A DNA stretch of 64,000 nt, from NCBI GenBank assembly GCA_944386475.1, contig CALXBH010000079.1, forward strand, positions 81,257 through 145,256. Reading direction: 5' to 3'. The stretch comes from an uncultured Clostridia bacterium (GTDB lineage Bacteria > Bacillota > Clostridia > Oscillospirales > Ruminococcaceae). Positions within the stretch are counted from its first letter, which is position 1. Each line of letters starts with the position of its first letter. Made by a program: the position numbers and the translations under genes. Below the pieces are notes generated by a model, which ran no database searches, had not been told where the DNA came from, and worked only from the letters and a program-made list of their open reading frames with translations. Positions 7,656 through 16,327 of the stretch are shown here, piece after piece.

Positions 7656-8338
7656 TACTCGTTCTCCTCTCTCTGCTCACTTTTTTCACAGCGTGCAATT
7701 AAAAAATAAATTGGTTTTCCTTCTTCAGAGAACATTCTCTCATGCTCCGTCTCAATATTGCCCTCTATTCCGGCGCGGTGGAGATCCTCCGTGCAAAAAC
7801 GGATGGAAAAGCCGCTTTCGGCAAAATAGCCTTTGGAGTCCATAAACAGCTCCCGGTCATCTGTTTTAAACCAGATCTCGCCCCCCGGCTGTAAAAACGT
7901 CCGGTAGGTGGTAAGCTGGCGGGTGTGGGTCAGCCGGTGTTTTTGATAGCTCCGCTTAGGCCATGGATTGCAAAAGTTAATGTAGATCCGCTCCACCACG
8001 TCTTCAGGCGACAATACAAGGCTAAGCCGTTCAATGTCGTGCGCGAACAAAAGGACATTGTCCACCGCTCTTCCTGCGGCGGCAAACTCCCCCTCAATAT
8101 TGCGCTTGCAAAGGGCAAGCATCTCGCTTTTAATGTCCACCGCCAGGTAGTTAATGTCGGGATTTTGGCTTGCCAGTTTCGCCATAAAGCCGCCTTTCCC
8201 GCAGCCTAACTCCAGATGCAAAGACTGCAGGCGGACAAACTGCTCCCGCCAAATACCCCGGTTTAACTCAGGGTTCTTTTTATAAAAAGGGCAGGCGTCC
8301 AGCTCTGGACGGGCCCAGGGTTTATGCCGAATGCGCAT
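7655..8338 (-). CDS. trmB: tRNA (guanine46-N7)-methyltransferase
   Basis: TrmB, a SAM-dependent enzyme that methylates N7 of G46 in the variable loop of tRNA. The 227-residue protein shows the SAM motif LELGCGKGGFMAKLA (about residues 40-54), YLAVDIKSEM, and the substrate signature INFCNPWPKRSYQKHRL with the NxxPWPK/H pattern typical of the family. It heads a two-gene unit with gph; a tRNA gene lies upstream on the opposite strand. Confidence 0.93.
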   Translation of the reverse strand: MRIRHKPWARPELDACPFYKKNPELNRGIWREQFVRLQSLHLELGCGKGGFMAKLASQNPDINYLAVDIKSEMLALCKRNIEGEFAAAGRAVDNVLLFAHDIERLSLVLSPEDVVERIYINFCNPWPKRSYQKHRLTHTRQLTTYRTFLQPGGEIWFKTDDRELFMDSKGYFAESGFSIRFCTEDLHRAGIEGNIETEHERMFSEEGKPIYFLIARCEKSEQREENE

Positions 8339-8511
8339 ATAATGTTATCTCCTGTGTTGCACGTCTACCGAAAAGCAAGGACAGCTTGATGAATTGTCCT
8401 AGCCGGTTCTCCGGGATTTATTATAGCATGTCTGACGCAAAAAGAAAACCCGGGCCTTAGGCGTTATAAAAGCTCCTGAAAAAGATTTTTTCAAAAAAAT
8501 GAAAAAAGGGC

Positions 8512-8539
8512 TTGCTTTTTCTAATTTTTGTGATATAAT
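8512..8539 (+). promoter_or_regulatory. Promoter of tRNA-Gln
   Basis: TTGCTT (8512-8517), 16-base spacer, TATAAT (8534-8539), 20 bases before the tRNA 5' end. Confidence 0.75.
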
Positions 8540-8559
8540 AATTAGCGTTGATTCAATAT

Positions 8560-8635
8560 TGGGGTGTCGCCAAGGGGTAAGGCAACGGTCTCTGACTCCG
8601 TCATTCCGAGGGTTCAAATCCTTCCACCCCAACCA
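8560..8635 (+). tRNA. tRNA-Gln (anticodon CTG)
   Basis: A 76-base cloverleaf with encoded CCA. The acceptor stem TGGGGTG pairs with CACCCCA, the discriminator is A, the D arm is GCC-AAGGGGTAA-GGC, the anticodon loop CTCTGAC has T33 and A37 around CTG, and the T arm contains GGTTCAAATCC. The sequence is close to other bacterial tRNA-Gln genes. It reads CAG codons; a second gene with TTG anticodon is expected elsewhere. Confidence 0.95.
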
Positions 8636-8680
8636 AAAAGAAACGACAATTTTCGATCAGAAAATTGTCGTTTCTTTTTG
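8636..8680 (+). terminator. Terminator of tRNA-Gln
   Basis: A 19-bp perfect stem (ending GACAATTTTC/GAAAATTGTC) with loop GATCA, directly after the CCA, followed by TTTTT. Confidence 0.9.
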
Positions 8681-8867
8681 TCCTTTTCGCTATTCAATTT
8701 TTATTTTTTCTCTTTTCTAAAAAAGTTTTGAGGCCGGCTTCAAAAACAGTATCTTCTTTATACTAATTTTTCTTTGCTTTACAAATTGAAGAGGGCAGCC
8801 GGTAAAAGTGCTTTGATTTTCATCGTTCAAACAATAAATACTCTTGTAGACAAAAAGGGAGAAAAAT

Positions 8868-9434
8868 ATGAAACACGGGATTGTTGTCGTTGGGGCAAAT
8901 GGCAGCGGAAAAACCACGTTTGCTACGGGCCTCGCCGCTGCCCTTGGTTATACTCATATGGATATAGAAACATATTCTTTTTATGATTCTGCTATTCCTT
9001 ATAAAAGCCCCCGGCCCCGGGAAGAAGTGCAGAGGCTTCTTTTTTCAGATATGAAAAAACATGAACGATTTGTTTTTTCCGCTGTAAACGGTGATTTCGG
9101 TGAGGAAATAAACGCCTTATATGACTGTGTGATTTATATGGAGGCCCCTCTTTCCGTTAGGCTTGAACGCGTAAGGCAAAGAAGCTTTGCAAAATTTGGG
9201 AGCCGCGTTTTAAAGGGTGGCGATCTATACGAACAGGAACAGCAGTTTTTGGATTTTGTCGCCACCCGGACGATGGATAAAACCGAAATGTGGTTAAAAA
9301 AATCAAGCTGTCCTATCCTCTATATTGATGGGACAAAGTCCGTTAAAGATAATGTTGCGATGGTAAAAAAACACCTATCAGTTCTCTTTCCTCCTTTGGG
9401 CAGAAAACATGTAGATACATCCTTTAACGGCTGA
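8868..9434 (+). CDS. P-loop nucleoside/adenylate kinase-like ATPase
   Basis: Protein of 188 residues with a Walker A loop GANGSGKTTFA (residues 9-19), a conserved Asp/Glu region DIETYSFYD after beta-2, and an Arg-rich lid-like segment (RLERVRQRSFAKFG, about 99-112), the layout of small-molecule or nucleotide kinases in the AAA_17/18 group. The substrate is not recognisable. The start has GGGAGAAAAAT upstream. The gene is visibly more AT-rich than its neighbours and carries its own terminator, which suggests a single-gene acquisition. Function call is at fold level only. Confidence 0.7.
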   Translation: MKHGIVVVGANGSGKTTFATGLAAALGYTHMDIETYSFYDSAIPYKSPRPREEVQRLLFSDMKKHERFVFSAVNGDFGEEINALYDCVIYMEAPLSVRLERVRQRSFAKFGSRVLKGGDLYEQEQQFLDFVATRTMDKTEMWLKKSSCPILYIDGTKSVKDNVAMVKKHLSVLFPPLGRKHVDTSFNG

Positions 9435-9464
9435 CAACTATTTTTCATCCTTTCCAAGATCCAT

Positions 9465-9506
9465 GGAGCGGGCTACAGAGATACAGCCCGCTCCTGTTGC
9501 TTTTCC
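9465..9506 (+). terminator. Terminator of the P-loop kinase gene
   Basis: Stem GGAGCGGGCT / AGCCCGCTCC around a 10-base loop, followed by TGTTGCTTTT. Confidence 0.8.
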
Positions 9507-9553
9507 CCCCGTTTTGCAAGTGCATAAAGCCGGAATACCCTTATAAAATGAAT

Positions 9554-9606
9554 AAAACGAATTATCGTTTTGATGATTTATCTATAAATTTTATATAGTT
9601 TATAGA
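9554..9606 (+). promoter_or_regulatory. Two adjacent inverted repeats upstream of the rhamnosidase promoter
   Basis: A first palindrome (AAAACGA-ATTA-TCGTTTT, 9554-9571) is followed ten bases later by a second (TCTATAAA, ten bases, TTTATAGA, 9581-9606). Both arms are perfect. They sit just upstream of and over the poor -35 region of the gene, the usual position for activator or repressor sites. The regulator is unknown and no regulator gene is adjacent. Confidence 0.55.
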
Positions 9607-9622
9607 TTTTTTGTGTTATCTG

Positions 9623-9631
9623 TGGTATAGT
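9623..9631 (+). promoter_or_regulatory. Extended -10 promoter of the rhamnosidase gene
   Basis: TGG-TATAGT with no recognisable -35, about 100 bases before the start codon. A weak core next to two palindromes suggests that transcription needs an activator, for example in response to rhamnose-containing glycans. Confidence 0.5.
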
Positions 9632-9732
9632 AAAACTGTAATGCAATAGGAAATATATGTAAGAAAGGAGACAAAGCTAAAAAATCGGGTATCCAAAATG
9701 CAAAAGGCATTTTAAATTAGGGAGGTCAGAAA

Positions 9733-12700
9733 ATGAAACTGCACAAACGGATACTGGCGCTGCTTTTATCCATGTCGCTAGCAGCGACAGTGATCGGCCC
9801 GGCACAGATTCTAGCGTCCGGCGCTGAGGGAACCAAGATCGTCGACTTAAAAACGGAGGATCTCACAAATCCTGTGGGAATCGATGCGGCTAACCCCACA
9901 TTCAGCTGGAAGATGGAGTCCTCTGTTGTCGGCCAAAAGCAAACTTCCTACCACATCGTGGTAGCAGAAGACCGCGCGTTAACCAGGGTCGTCTGGGATG
10001 ACACCCAGCAAAGCGATCTCTCCGTAGGAATCAAGTACCAGGGCGATGAGCTGAAGTCCTCCACCACCTATTACTGGCAGGTAACCGTACAGGATAAGGA
10101 CGGAGCGGAGGTAAAATCCGACATCGCCACCTTTGAAATGGGGCTGTTGGACGCAAACGCCTTCGATGATACCCAGTGGATCGGGTACACCGACAGCTTG
10201 TCGGATACAACCACCTATACCATTGACTTTGATTTTATCATCGACCGGTTAAATCAGGGCTTCAGCTTTGGAATGCAAAACACCGGCACCTTTATTATGT
10301 GGCAGGTCAACACCGCCGACAGCGACAGGGTGCTGCTGCGCCCCCACTTTAAGGAAAACGGAACCTGGACAGCCTATCCCGGCGGCCCGGGCAACGTGCA
10401 GGCCGTGGATGTCTCCGACGCGGTGGGGTATACCTCCAGCGAAATGATCGGCAAGCAGATCCACGAGCGGATCGAGGTGGACGGCGCCACCATCCGCACC
10501 TATTTTGGCCCCAGCGCGGATAATCTGACCCTGGCCAGCACCTACACTCACTCGGAGGCCGTCCCCCTTGGCACCATCGGCTTCCGCCATGAAAACGGGG
10601 AAAATTATGAACCCGCCCGGTACGACAATATAGTCGTCAAGGACGGCGAGGGAAACACCCTTTATGAAAACGACTTTTCTTCCGGTACAGGCGACTTTAC
10701 TGGCAACGGAAATCTTCAGGTAGTAGACGGTATGCTGCGGATCGGCGACAACGGCGCGGGCGCTAACGAGCTGATCTTCATGCACAGCGAAAACGGCAGC
10801 TACCTGCCCGCCTTCCGGAAAACCATTACCCCCAAACAGGATCTTGTATCGGCGAAATTATACACCTCCGGCCTGGGCGTATATGAGTCTTACATCAACG
10901 GCGAGCGTGTCGGCCGTCAGATGGAAGACGGCAGCGTTACCTACGACGAATTAAAGCCCGGCTTTACCCAGCCTGGCAAGCGGGTGTTCTATAACACCTA
11001 TGACGTCACCTGGATGCTGGAGCCTGGAAAGGAAAACGTCCTTTCCTCCATCGTCACCAGCGGCTGGTGGAGCGGCGGGGTTGCCGGAAATTACGGCAAA
11101 GAGGACGCTTATCTCGCCAAACTGATCCTCACCTATTCGAACGGAAGCCAGGAGGTCGTAAACACCGACACCACCTGGAAAACTTCCCGGGCCAGTGCTT
11201 TGCAGCTGGCGGATATCTTTAACGGCGAAACCTATGACGCCAGAGTGGATCAGTCCTGGATGCTGCCCGGCTATGATGACAGCGACTGGGGCAATGTAAA
11301 AATCAATACAGAGTTCACCGGCGAGATCAGCGCGTGGAGCGGCTCCCCCATCACGGTGCGGGAAGACCTGCAGCAGGATGTCCAGAGCGTCACGGTGTAC
11401 CAGGGCGTCACTGGCGCTACTAGCAGCCAGCACGGAAAGATCAACGTAGTGCGCACCTATGGGGACGAAAGCTTCACCTTAAATCCCGGCGAAACTGCTG
11501 TGGTGGACTTCGGCCAGAACTTTGCGGGCTGGGAAGCCTTTGAGGTAGAGGGCGAAGCCGGCACCACCTTGACCATTGAACACGGCGAGATCTTAAACGA
11601 CAACAACGGTGAAATGTCCCGCGGCAACGACGGGCCGGAAGGCAGTATCTACAACGCCAACTACCGCACCGCCATCGCTACCACCCGCTATATTTTAAAC
11701 GGCAAAGGGGTGGAAAGCTATCATCCCTCCTTTACCTTCTATGGATTCCGCTATATCCAGATCACCACAGACAAACCGGTCACCTTCCACAGCATGGACG
11801 GCCAGGTGGTCACCTCGGTGGAGGAGCAGGAAACCGGCTTTATGGAGACATCGGATAAAGATGTCAATCAATTAATCAGCAACATCCGCTGGGGCATGTA
11901 CAGTAACTATCTAAGCGTTCCCACCGACTGCCCCCAGCGTGACGAACGCCAGGGCTGGACGGCGGACACCCAGGTCTTTGCCGAAGCGGGTAGTTATCTG
12001 GGCTTCTCCAAGAGCTTTTTGATGAAGTTTATGGAGGACATGCGGGATGCTCAGCTGAGCAACGGCAACTATCCCACCACCGCTCCCCAGGCCCGATTTA
12101 TTGAAAACGGCACCCTGGGCTGGGCCGACGCGGGCGTCATCGTCCCCTATATCGTCTATATGATGTACGGCGACACCACCGTGATCACCGAAAACTGGGA
12201 GTCCATGGAGAAATTCATGGATTACATGACCACCACCAACAAGTGGGGCGGCGATATCGTCCACGGTGACTGGCTTTCTTATGAAAGCAATGATGACCAG
12301 ATCAAACGGATGCTGGGCGTATCCTATTATGCCTGGGACGCCTTGTTAATGGCCGAAATGGCCGAGGCCATCGGCCTGGAAGATGACGTGAACAAGTACA
12401 TGGCGGTCTACGAGGACGAAAAGGCGTTTTATCAGCAGAACTTCATCAACGAGGACGGCACCTTAGTCCGGGGCGAACAGTCTGTTTGCCTGTATGCCCT
12501 TTATCTGGACCTTCTGCCGGATGAAAACTCGGTGAAAGCGGTCACCGATCAGCTGACGTCTAACTTTGAGCGCACCGGGAACCGGCTCCAGACCGGATTT
12601 TTGGGCACGGCAATCATCATGAACACCCTCACCAAGATCGATCATGACGACATCGCGTATAAGCTCTTGCTCCAGCATGAGAATCCCTCCTGGCTGTACT

Positions 12701-15132
12701 CGGTAGACCAGGGCGCTACGACAGTTTGGGAGCGCTGGAATTCCTACACCAAAGCCTCCGGATTCGGCGATGTTTCCATGAACTCGTTTAACCATTACGC
12801 CTACGGCGCGGTGGCTGGATGGATGTTCCACCATATGGCGGGCATCGGCTATGACACCGAAAATCCCGGCTTTAAGCATATCCTTTTAGCGCCGCAGCCC
12901 GACCAGCTGCTGGGATATGTCAATGCTTCCTATGATTCCGCCTACGGCGAAATCATCAGCAACTGGAAATACGAAGACGGCAGTTGGATTTATGACGCAA
13001 CCATCCCCGCCAACACCACCGCCACCATCTCCATCCCTGTGGAGGATGGCAAAACCCTTACCGTCAACGGGAAAGTTCCCGAAGCTGTAACCACCCAAGC
13101 GGATGGACTCCGCTACGCCGGAACGGAAAACGGCGTTGCCACCTTTGAAGCGGTGGCCGGCTCCTACCAGTTTACTACTGAAGTAACCGAGCGCTGCTAC
13201 ATCACCATTGTCAACGGAGATGAAGCTGCGCAGAGCACCGTATCGGTCAACGGCGGCGATTATCAGAACCTGTCCGTTACCCTGGAAGTCCCCGTGGGAG
13301 AATCGGTTACACTGGAAGCCAAACCGGTCAACGATGTGGATTATGCATTTGCCAGCTGGGGCGGCGATATTACCTCCACCGAGGCTACGCTTACCATCAC
13401 CCCCACTGAAAATCTTAACCTGGCGGTCAACAACGCTTGGATTGGGCTGGAAAACCTGGCGGAAAACCACACGGTAACCAGCAACTGTGCCTGGACGACT
13501 GCCGGCTGGGCTCCCCAGCACCTGGTGGACGGCATTTTGACCACCGAGTCTGCCAGCGCGGGCTTTACCAGCCAGCAGAACAACTCGGCCAACGTGGACT
13601 ACTGGATTGAGATTGATTTGGGCCAAAACACCGACTTTAACAAGATCCATCTCTATCCCCGCTCGGATACGGTGGGCGTAAACGGCGGCGTTCCCTCCTT
13701 CCCCCGGGACTTCTCCTTTGAGGTCCGGCAGGACGGCTCCAGCGAATACACCACCATCGCCTCCTATACCGACTACGAAGGACAGCAGGGCAAGCCCTCT
13801 GTGTTTGAGTTTGACACGGTAAACGCCCGATATGTGCGCCTGCACATCACCGAACTGGGCGAAGCGGCTCAGGCGGACCCCAACTACCGCTATGTCCAGT
13901 TGGCAGAAATGGGCGTTTATAACGCGGAAGAGCCCGCCCAAGTGGATAAATCCGCTTTGGAAACTCTCTACAACGATTTAAAGGATACCGATCTTGACCG
14001 GTATGAAGACGGCGAGGCGAAGGACAACTTTACTGCTCAGCTGGAAAACGCTCAGGAAATCCTCGCCAGCGACACGGCCACCCAGGGGCAGGTAAACAGC
14101 GCGGTCACCGCTTTGCAGGAAGCCTTTGACTCACTGGAGGAAAAATCCGAAGAACCTGAACCGGTGGACAAAACGAGCCTGAAAGAGGCAATTGATGAAG
14201 CGAACGCCTTAAAAGAGACCGACACTTATCAAAACGCCGGGCAGCAGGCCAAAGAGGCCTTTGACAGCGCCTTAGCCGCCGCACAGGATGTCTATGACGA
14301 TCCGGAAGCCACCCAGCAGGAGGTCGCCGCCGCACAGCTTAAACTGGCCCAGGCGGCTGAAGGGCTGAATACCCCGGCCGGAGATAAAGCCTCCTTACAG
14401 GAGCTGTACGATCAGGTCAAAGGCACCGATCTAAGCGAATATGCCGACGGCGCGGCCAAGGAGAATTTTGAAACCGCTCTGGCCAATGCTCAGGCCGTCC
14501 TGGAGGACGAAAACGCCACCCAGGCGGAGATCGACAAGGCGGTAAGCGACCTGCAAGCGGCCTTTGACGCGTTGGAGAAGCCCTCCGGCGAGACGCCTGA
14601 CAAGAGCCAGCGGGAAGATCTCCTTGACTGGTGCGGCGGGTATACGCAAAATAACTACACCCCCGCGACTTGGGCCACCTTCGCCACAAGCCTTGCCGCC
14701 GCTCAGGAGGTATATGACGATCCTGATGCCACCCAGCAGCAGATCGACACGGCAGTGGACGATCTCAACGCCGGTATGCTGCAGCTGGCGCTGAAAGCGG
14801 ACAAATCCGCTTTGTCCGCCGCGCTGGAAGCGGCGGGACAGATTGATCCCAGCGGCTACACCAAAGAAAGCTACGCGGCCCTTCAATCGGTTGTCAATCG
14901 GGCCAACGAGCTGATGGCGGACGAAAACGCCACCCAGGCTCAGGTGGACGCGATCGTCCAGTCGATCACCACGGCGATCAACGGCCTGACTGCCACAGGC
15001 GGCCAGAACCAGACCCCCACGCCGGGCGGCAGTTCTCCCCAAACGGGAGACGTTCCCCTGGCAGTGAGCGTTGCGGCTATTATGGCGGCCGGCGCTGCGG
15101 TCTTACTGGTCCGCAAAAAACGCAAAGCGTAA
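9733..15132 (+). CDS. Cell-wall-anchored GH78 alpha-L-rhamnosidase with F5/8C and FIVAR domains
   Basis: A 1799-residue secreted enzyme expected to release alpha-L-rhamnose from plant glycosides or polysaccharides at the cell surface. Order: signal peptide (1-29, LLLSMSLAATVIGPAQILAS), an FnIII-like N-domain (about 35-135), an inserted jelly-roll-like domain (about 150-345), the rhamnosidase N-terminal and sandwich domains (about 360-700), the (alpha/alpha)6 catalytic domain with PTDCPQRDERQGW at about 730-742 (the Glu of RDER is the expected general acid), a C-terminal beta domain, an F5/8 type C carbohydrate-binding module (about 1240-1393), about five FIVAR-type helical repeats (about 1404-1755, ALETLYNDL / AVSDLQAAFDAL motifs) and a sortase signal SPQTGD at about 1766 followed by a membrane helix and RKKRKA. 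The ribosome site GGGAGGT is strong. No transporter or rhamnose-use gene is next to it. Confidence 0.93.
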   Translation: MKLHKRILALLLSMSLAATVIGPAQILASGAEGTKIVDLKTEDLTNPVGIDAANPTFSWKMESSVVGQKQTSYHIVVAEDRALTRVVWDDTQQSDLSVGIKYQGDELKSSTTYYWQVTVQDKDGAEVKSDIATFEMGLLDANAFDDTQWIGYTDSLSDTTTYTIDFDFIIDRLNQGFSFGMQNTGTFIMWQVNTADSDRVLLRPHFKENGTWTAYPGGPGNVQAVDVSDAVGYTSSEMIGKQIHERIEVDGATIRTYFGPSADNLTLASTYTHSEAVPLGTIGFRHENGENYEPARYDNIVVKDGEGNTLYENDFSSGTGDFTGNGNLQVVDGMLRIGDNGAGANELIFMHSENGSYLPAFRKTITPKQDLVSAKLYTSGLGVYESYINGERVGRQMEDGSVTYDELKPGFTQPGKRVFYNTYDVTWMLEPGKENVLSSIVTSGWWSGGVAGNYGKEDAYLAKLILTYSNGSQEVVNTDTTWKTSRASALQLADIFNGETYDARVDQSWMLPGYDDSDWGNVKINTEFTGEISAWSGSPITVREDLQQDVQSVTVYQGVTGATSSQHGKINVVRTYGDESFTLNPGETAVVDFGQNFAGWEAFEVEGEAGTTLTIEHGEILNDNNGEMSRGNDGPEGSIYNANYRTAIATTRYILNGKGVESYHPSFTFYGFRYIQITTDKPVTFHSMDGQVVTSVEEQETGFMETSDKDVNQLISNIRWGMYSNYLSVPTDCPQRDERQGWTADTQVFAEAGSYLGFSKSFLMKFMEDMRDAQLSNGNYPTTAPQARFIENGTLGWADAGVIVPYIVYMMYGDTTVITENWESMEKFMDYMTTTNKWGGDIVHGDWLSYESNDDQIKRMLGVSYYAWDALLMAEMAEAIGLEDDVNKYMAVYEDEKAFYQQNFINEDGTLVRGEQSVCLYALYLDLLPDENSVKAVTDQLTSNFERTGNRLQTGFLGTAIIMNTLTKIDHDDIAYKLLLQHENPSWLYSVDQGATTVWERWNSYTKASGFGDVSMNSFNHYAYGAVAGWMFHHMAGIGYDTENPGFKHILLAPQPDQLLGYVNASYDSAYGEIISNWKYEDGSWIYDATIPANTTATISIPVEDGKTLTVNGKVPEAVTTQADGLRYAGTENGVATFEAVAGSYQFTTEVTERCYITIVNGDEAAQSTVSVNGGDYQNLSVTLEVPVGESVTLEAKPVNDVDYAFASWGGDITSTEATLTITPTENLNLAVNNAWIGLENLAENHTVTSNCAWTTAGWAPQHLVDGILTTESASAGFTSQQNNSANVDYWIEIDLGQNTDFNKIHLYPRSDTVGVNGGVPSFPRDFSFEVRQDGSSEYTTIASYTDYEGQQGKPSVFEFDTVNARYVRLHITELGEAAQADPNYRYVQLAEMGVYNAEEPAQVDKSALETLYNDLKDTDLDRYEDGEAKDNFTAQLENAQEILASDTATQGQVNSAVTALQEAFDSLEEKSEEPEPVDKTSLKEAIDEANALKETDTYQNAGQQAKEAFDSALAAAQDVYDDPEATQQEVAAAQLKLAQAAEGLNTPAGDKASLQELYDQVKGTDLSEYADGAAKENFETALANAQAVLEDENATQAEIDKAVSDLQAAFDALEKPSGETPDKSQREDLLDWCGGYTQNNYTPATWATFATSLAAAQEVYDDPDATQQQIDTAVDDLNAGMLQLALKADKSALSAALEAAGQIDPSGYTKESYAALQSVVNRANELMADENATQAQVDAIVQSITTAINGLTATGGQNQTPTPGGSSPQTGDVPLAVSVAAIMAAGAAVLLVRKKRKA

Positions 15133-15146
15133 AATACTGCACGACT

Positions 15147-15186
15147 AAAAAGCCTGGGGCCGCCAAATGGCGGTCCCAGGCTTTTT
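15147..15186 (+). terminator. Terminator of the rhamnosidase gene
   Basis: Stem AAAAAGCCTGGGGCCGCC paired with GGCGGTCCCAGGCTTTTT (one G-T wobble), loop AAAT. Confidence 0.9.
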
Positions 15187-15188
15187 AT

Positions 15189-15228
15189 GTGACGTAGTCA
15201 CGGTCAAATTTTAAAGATCTGCTATAAT
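15189..15228 (+). promoter_or_regulatory. trxA promoter with Crp/Fnr-like palindrome near -40
   Basis: The -10 is TGC-TATAAT (15220-15228) with no good -35. A perfect 13-base palindrome GTGAC-GTA-GTCAC (15189-15201) is centred about 40 bases before the expected start of transcription, where class II Crp/Fnr activators bind. A Crp/Fnr-family regulator is encoded directly after trxA. The half-site spacing is one base shorter than in the E. coli Crp site. Confidence 0.55.
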
Positions 15229-15276
15229 AACCATATACCGGATACGGTGTAATGATTTTGATAAAGGAGAATGACG

Positions 15277-15588
15277 ATGTCTGTAATAACGGTTACCAAA
15301 GAAAATTTTGAAGCGGAGGTTTTGCACGCGCAAACAACCGTACTGCTGGACTTCTGGGCTTCCTGGTGCGGCCCCTGCCGGATGGTTTCGCCGATTATCG
15401 ACGAGATCGCCAAAGAGAATCCGTCCATCAGGGTGGGAAAAGTCAATGTGGATGAACAGCCGGAACTGGCCCAGGCCTTCCGGGTAATGAGTATCCCCAC
15501 GCTGGCAGTCATAAAAGACGGGAAGGTAGTAAATCAGTCTGCCGGCGCCCGCCCCAAAGAGGCAATCCTCGCCATGTTAAACAGTTAA
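15277..15588 (+). CDS. trxA: Thioredoxin
   Basis: Small dithiol-disulfide oxidoreductase of 103 residues with the classic active site WASWCGPCRM (Cys pair near residues 29 and 32), the cis-Pro motif SIPT (about 73-76) and a normal thioredoxin length. The start at 15277 is preferred over ATG at 15271 because the AAAGGAG site is 7 bases before it. Its 3' end overlaps the convergent regulator gene by about 12 bases. Together with the next genes it forms a thiol/sulfur-redox group. Confidence 0.95.
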   Translation: MSVITVTKENFEAEVLHAQTTVLLDFWASWCGPCRMVSPIIDEIAKENPSIRVGKVNVDEQPELAQAFRVMSIPTLAVIKDGKVVNQSAGARPKEAILAMLNS

Positions 15589-16254
15589 CGCACGCAGCTT
15601 TTGTTTATCAAGAATCTTGATCCCGCCCCGTGATTGTTCCACGATCCCCTCGGCGGCAAAGTACTTGAGCATCCGGGACACCGCCTCCCGGGCAGAGCCC
15701 ATATACCGGGCGATCTGCTCCTGTGTCAAGCGGATGACCGGCTCCCCGGTTTTGGCCATCTCGTCGTTTAAAAAGACGGCCAGGCGTTTGTCCAGGCTCA
15801 TAAACATAATCTGCTGCATTACCCACATCACGTCGGAAAAACGGCTGACGGCGGTTTGCAGGGCAAAGTTTTCCACCAGCAGGTTTTGCTCGCTTAATTC
15901 GGCAAAGGTCTTCCCGCTGATAATCAGGCATTCGCTGTCCTCCTCCGCGTCCACGAACACGTCAAAGGTGATGGCCTTGAGCACGCAGGAAGCGGAAAGC
16001 ATACAGATATCCCCCGGATACAGGCGGTAAAGGGTGACCTCTTTCCCCTCATCCGACAAAAGGTAGGCCCTGAGGCAGCCGGTTTTAACAACAATGCCGC
16101 CGGTGCAGTTCCCGCTGCCGCCGTGGATGTTCTGCCCTTTCTGATAAACGGCGCTGACGGTATGGCGGCAAAAAGCTGCCTGCTCTGCGGAGGAAAGCTT
16201 GTTCCAAAAGGGGAAAACCTTTTCCAACACCGTTTGAAAATCTTGTGGCTGCAT
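15577..16254 (-). CDS. Crp/Fnr family transcriptional regulator
   Basis: A 225-residue regulator. Residues about 20-125 form a cyclic-nucleotide-binding-like beta barrel (GGIVVKTGCLRAYLLSDEGKEVTLYRLYPGDICMLS region) and residues about 155-220 a winged helix with the recognition motif LTQEQIARYMGSAREAVSRMLKYF. The start MQPQDFQ at 16254 has GGGAG about 10 bases upstream; the frame stays open further but would overlap the divergent gene. There is no N-terminal Cys cluster as in oxygen-sensing Fnr. It is divergent from the CoA-disulfide reductase gene, which suggests direct control of that gene; the effector is unknown. Confidence 0.88.
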   Translation of the reverse strand: MQPQDFQTVLEKVFPFWNKLSSAEQAAFCRHTVSAVYQKGQNIHGGSGNCTGGIVVKTGCLRAYLLSDEGKEVTLYRLYPGDICMLSASCVLKAITFDVFVDAEEDSECLIISGKTFAELSEQNLLVENFALQTAVSRFSDVMWVMQQIMFMSLDKRLAVFLNDEMAKTGEPVIRLTQEQIARYMGSAREAVSRMLKYFAAEGIVEQSRGGIKILDKQKLRALTV

Positions 16255-16273
16255 CTTTATAAAACTCCCTTCC

Positions 16274-16290
16274 GGTACCAAAAGGGTACC
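16274..16290. promoter_or_regulatory. Operator-like inverted repeat between divergent regulator and reductase
   Basis: GGTACC-AAAAG-GGTACC within the 73-base gap separating the two divergent start codons. Each arm is itself palindromic. Position makes it a candidate binding site for the neighbouring Crp/Fnr regulator, though it does not match the usual family consensus. Confidence 0.4.
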
Positions 16291-16327
16291 CTGCATCTTG
16301 CTAAAAAATAAAGGAGATGACCTTTTT

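Noticed and set aside
8399..8632. A 77-codon minus-strand ORF covering tRNA-Gln
   Set aside because: It lies opposite the tRNA and its promoter; the tRNA fold is unambiguous.
12886..13941. A 351-codon minus-strand ORF inside the rhamnosidase gene
   Set aside because: The plus-strand frame is a well-defined enzyme with recognisable domains; the antisense frame is rich in Gly, Val and Arg with no family features and arises from codon bias.
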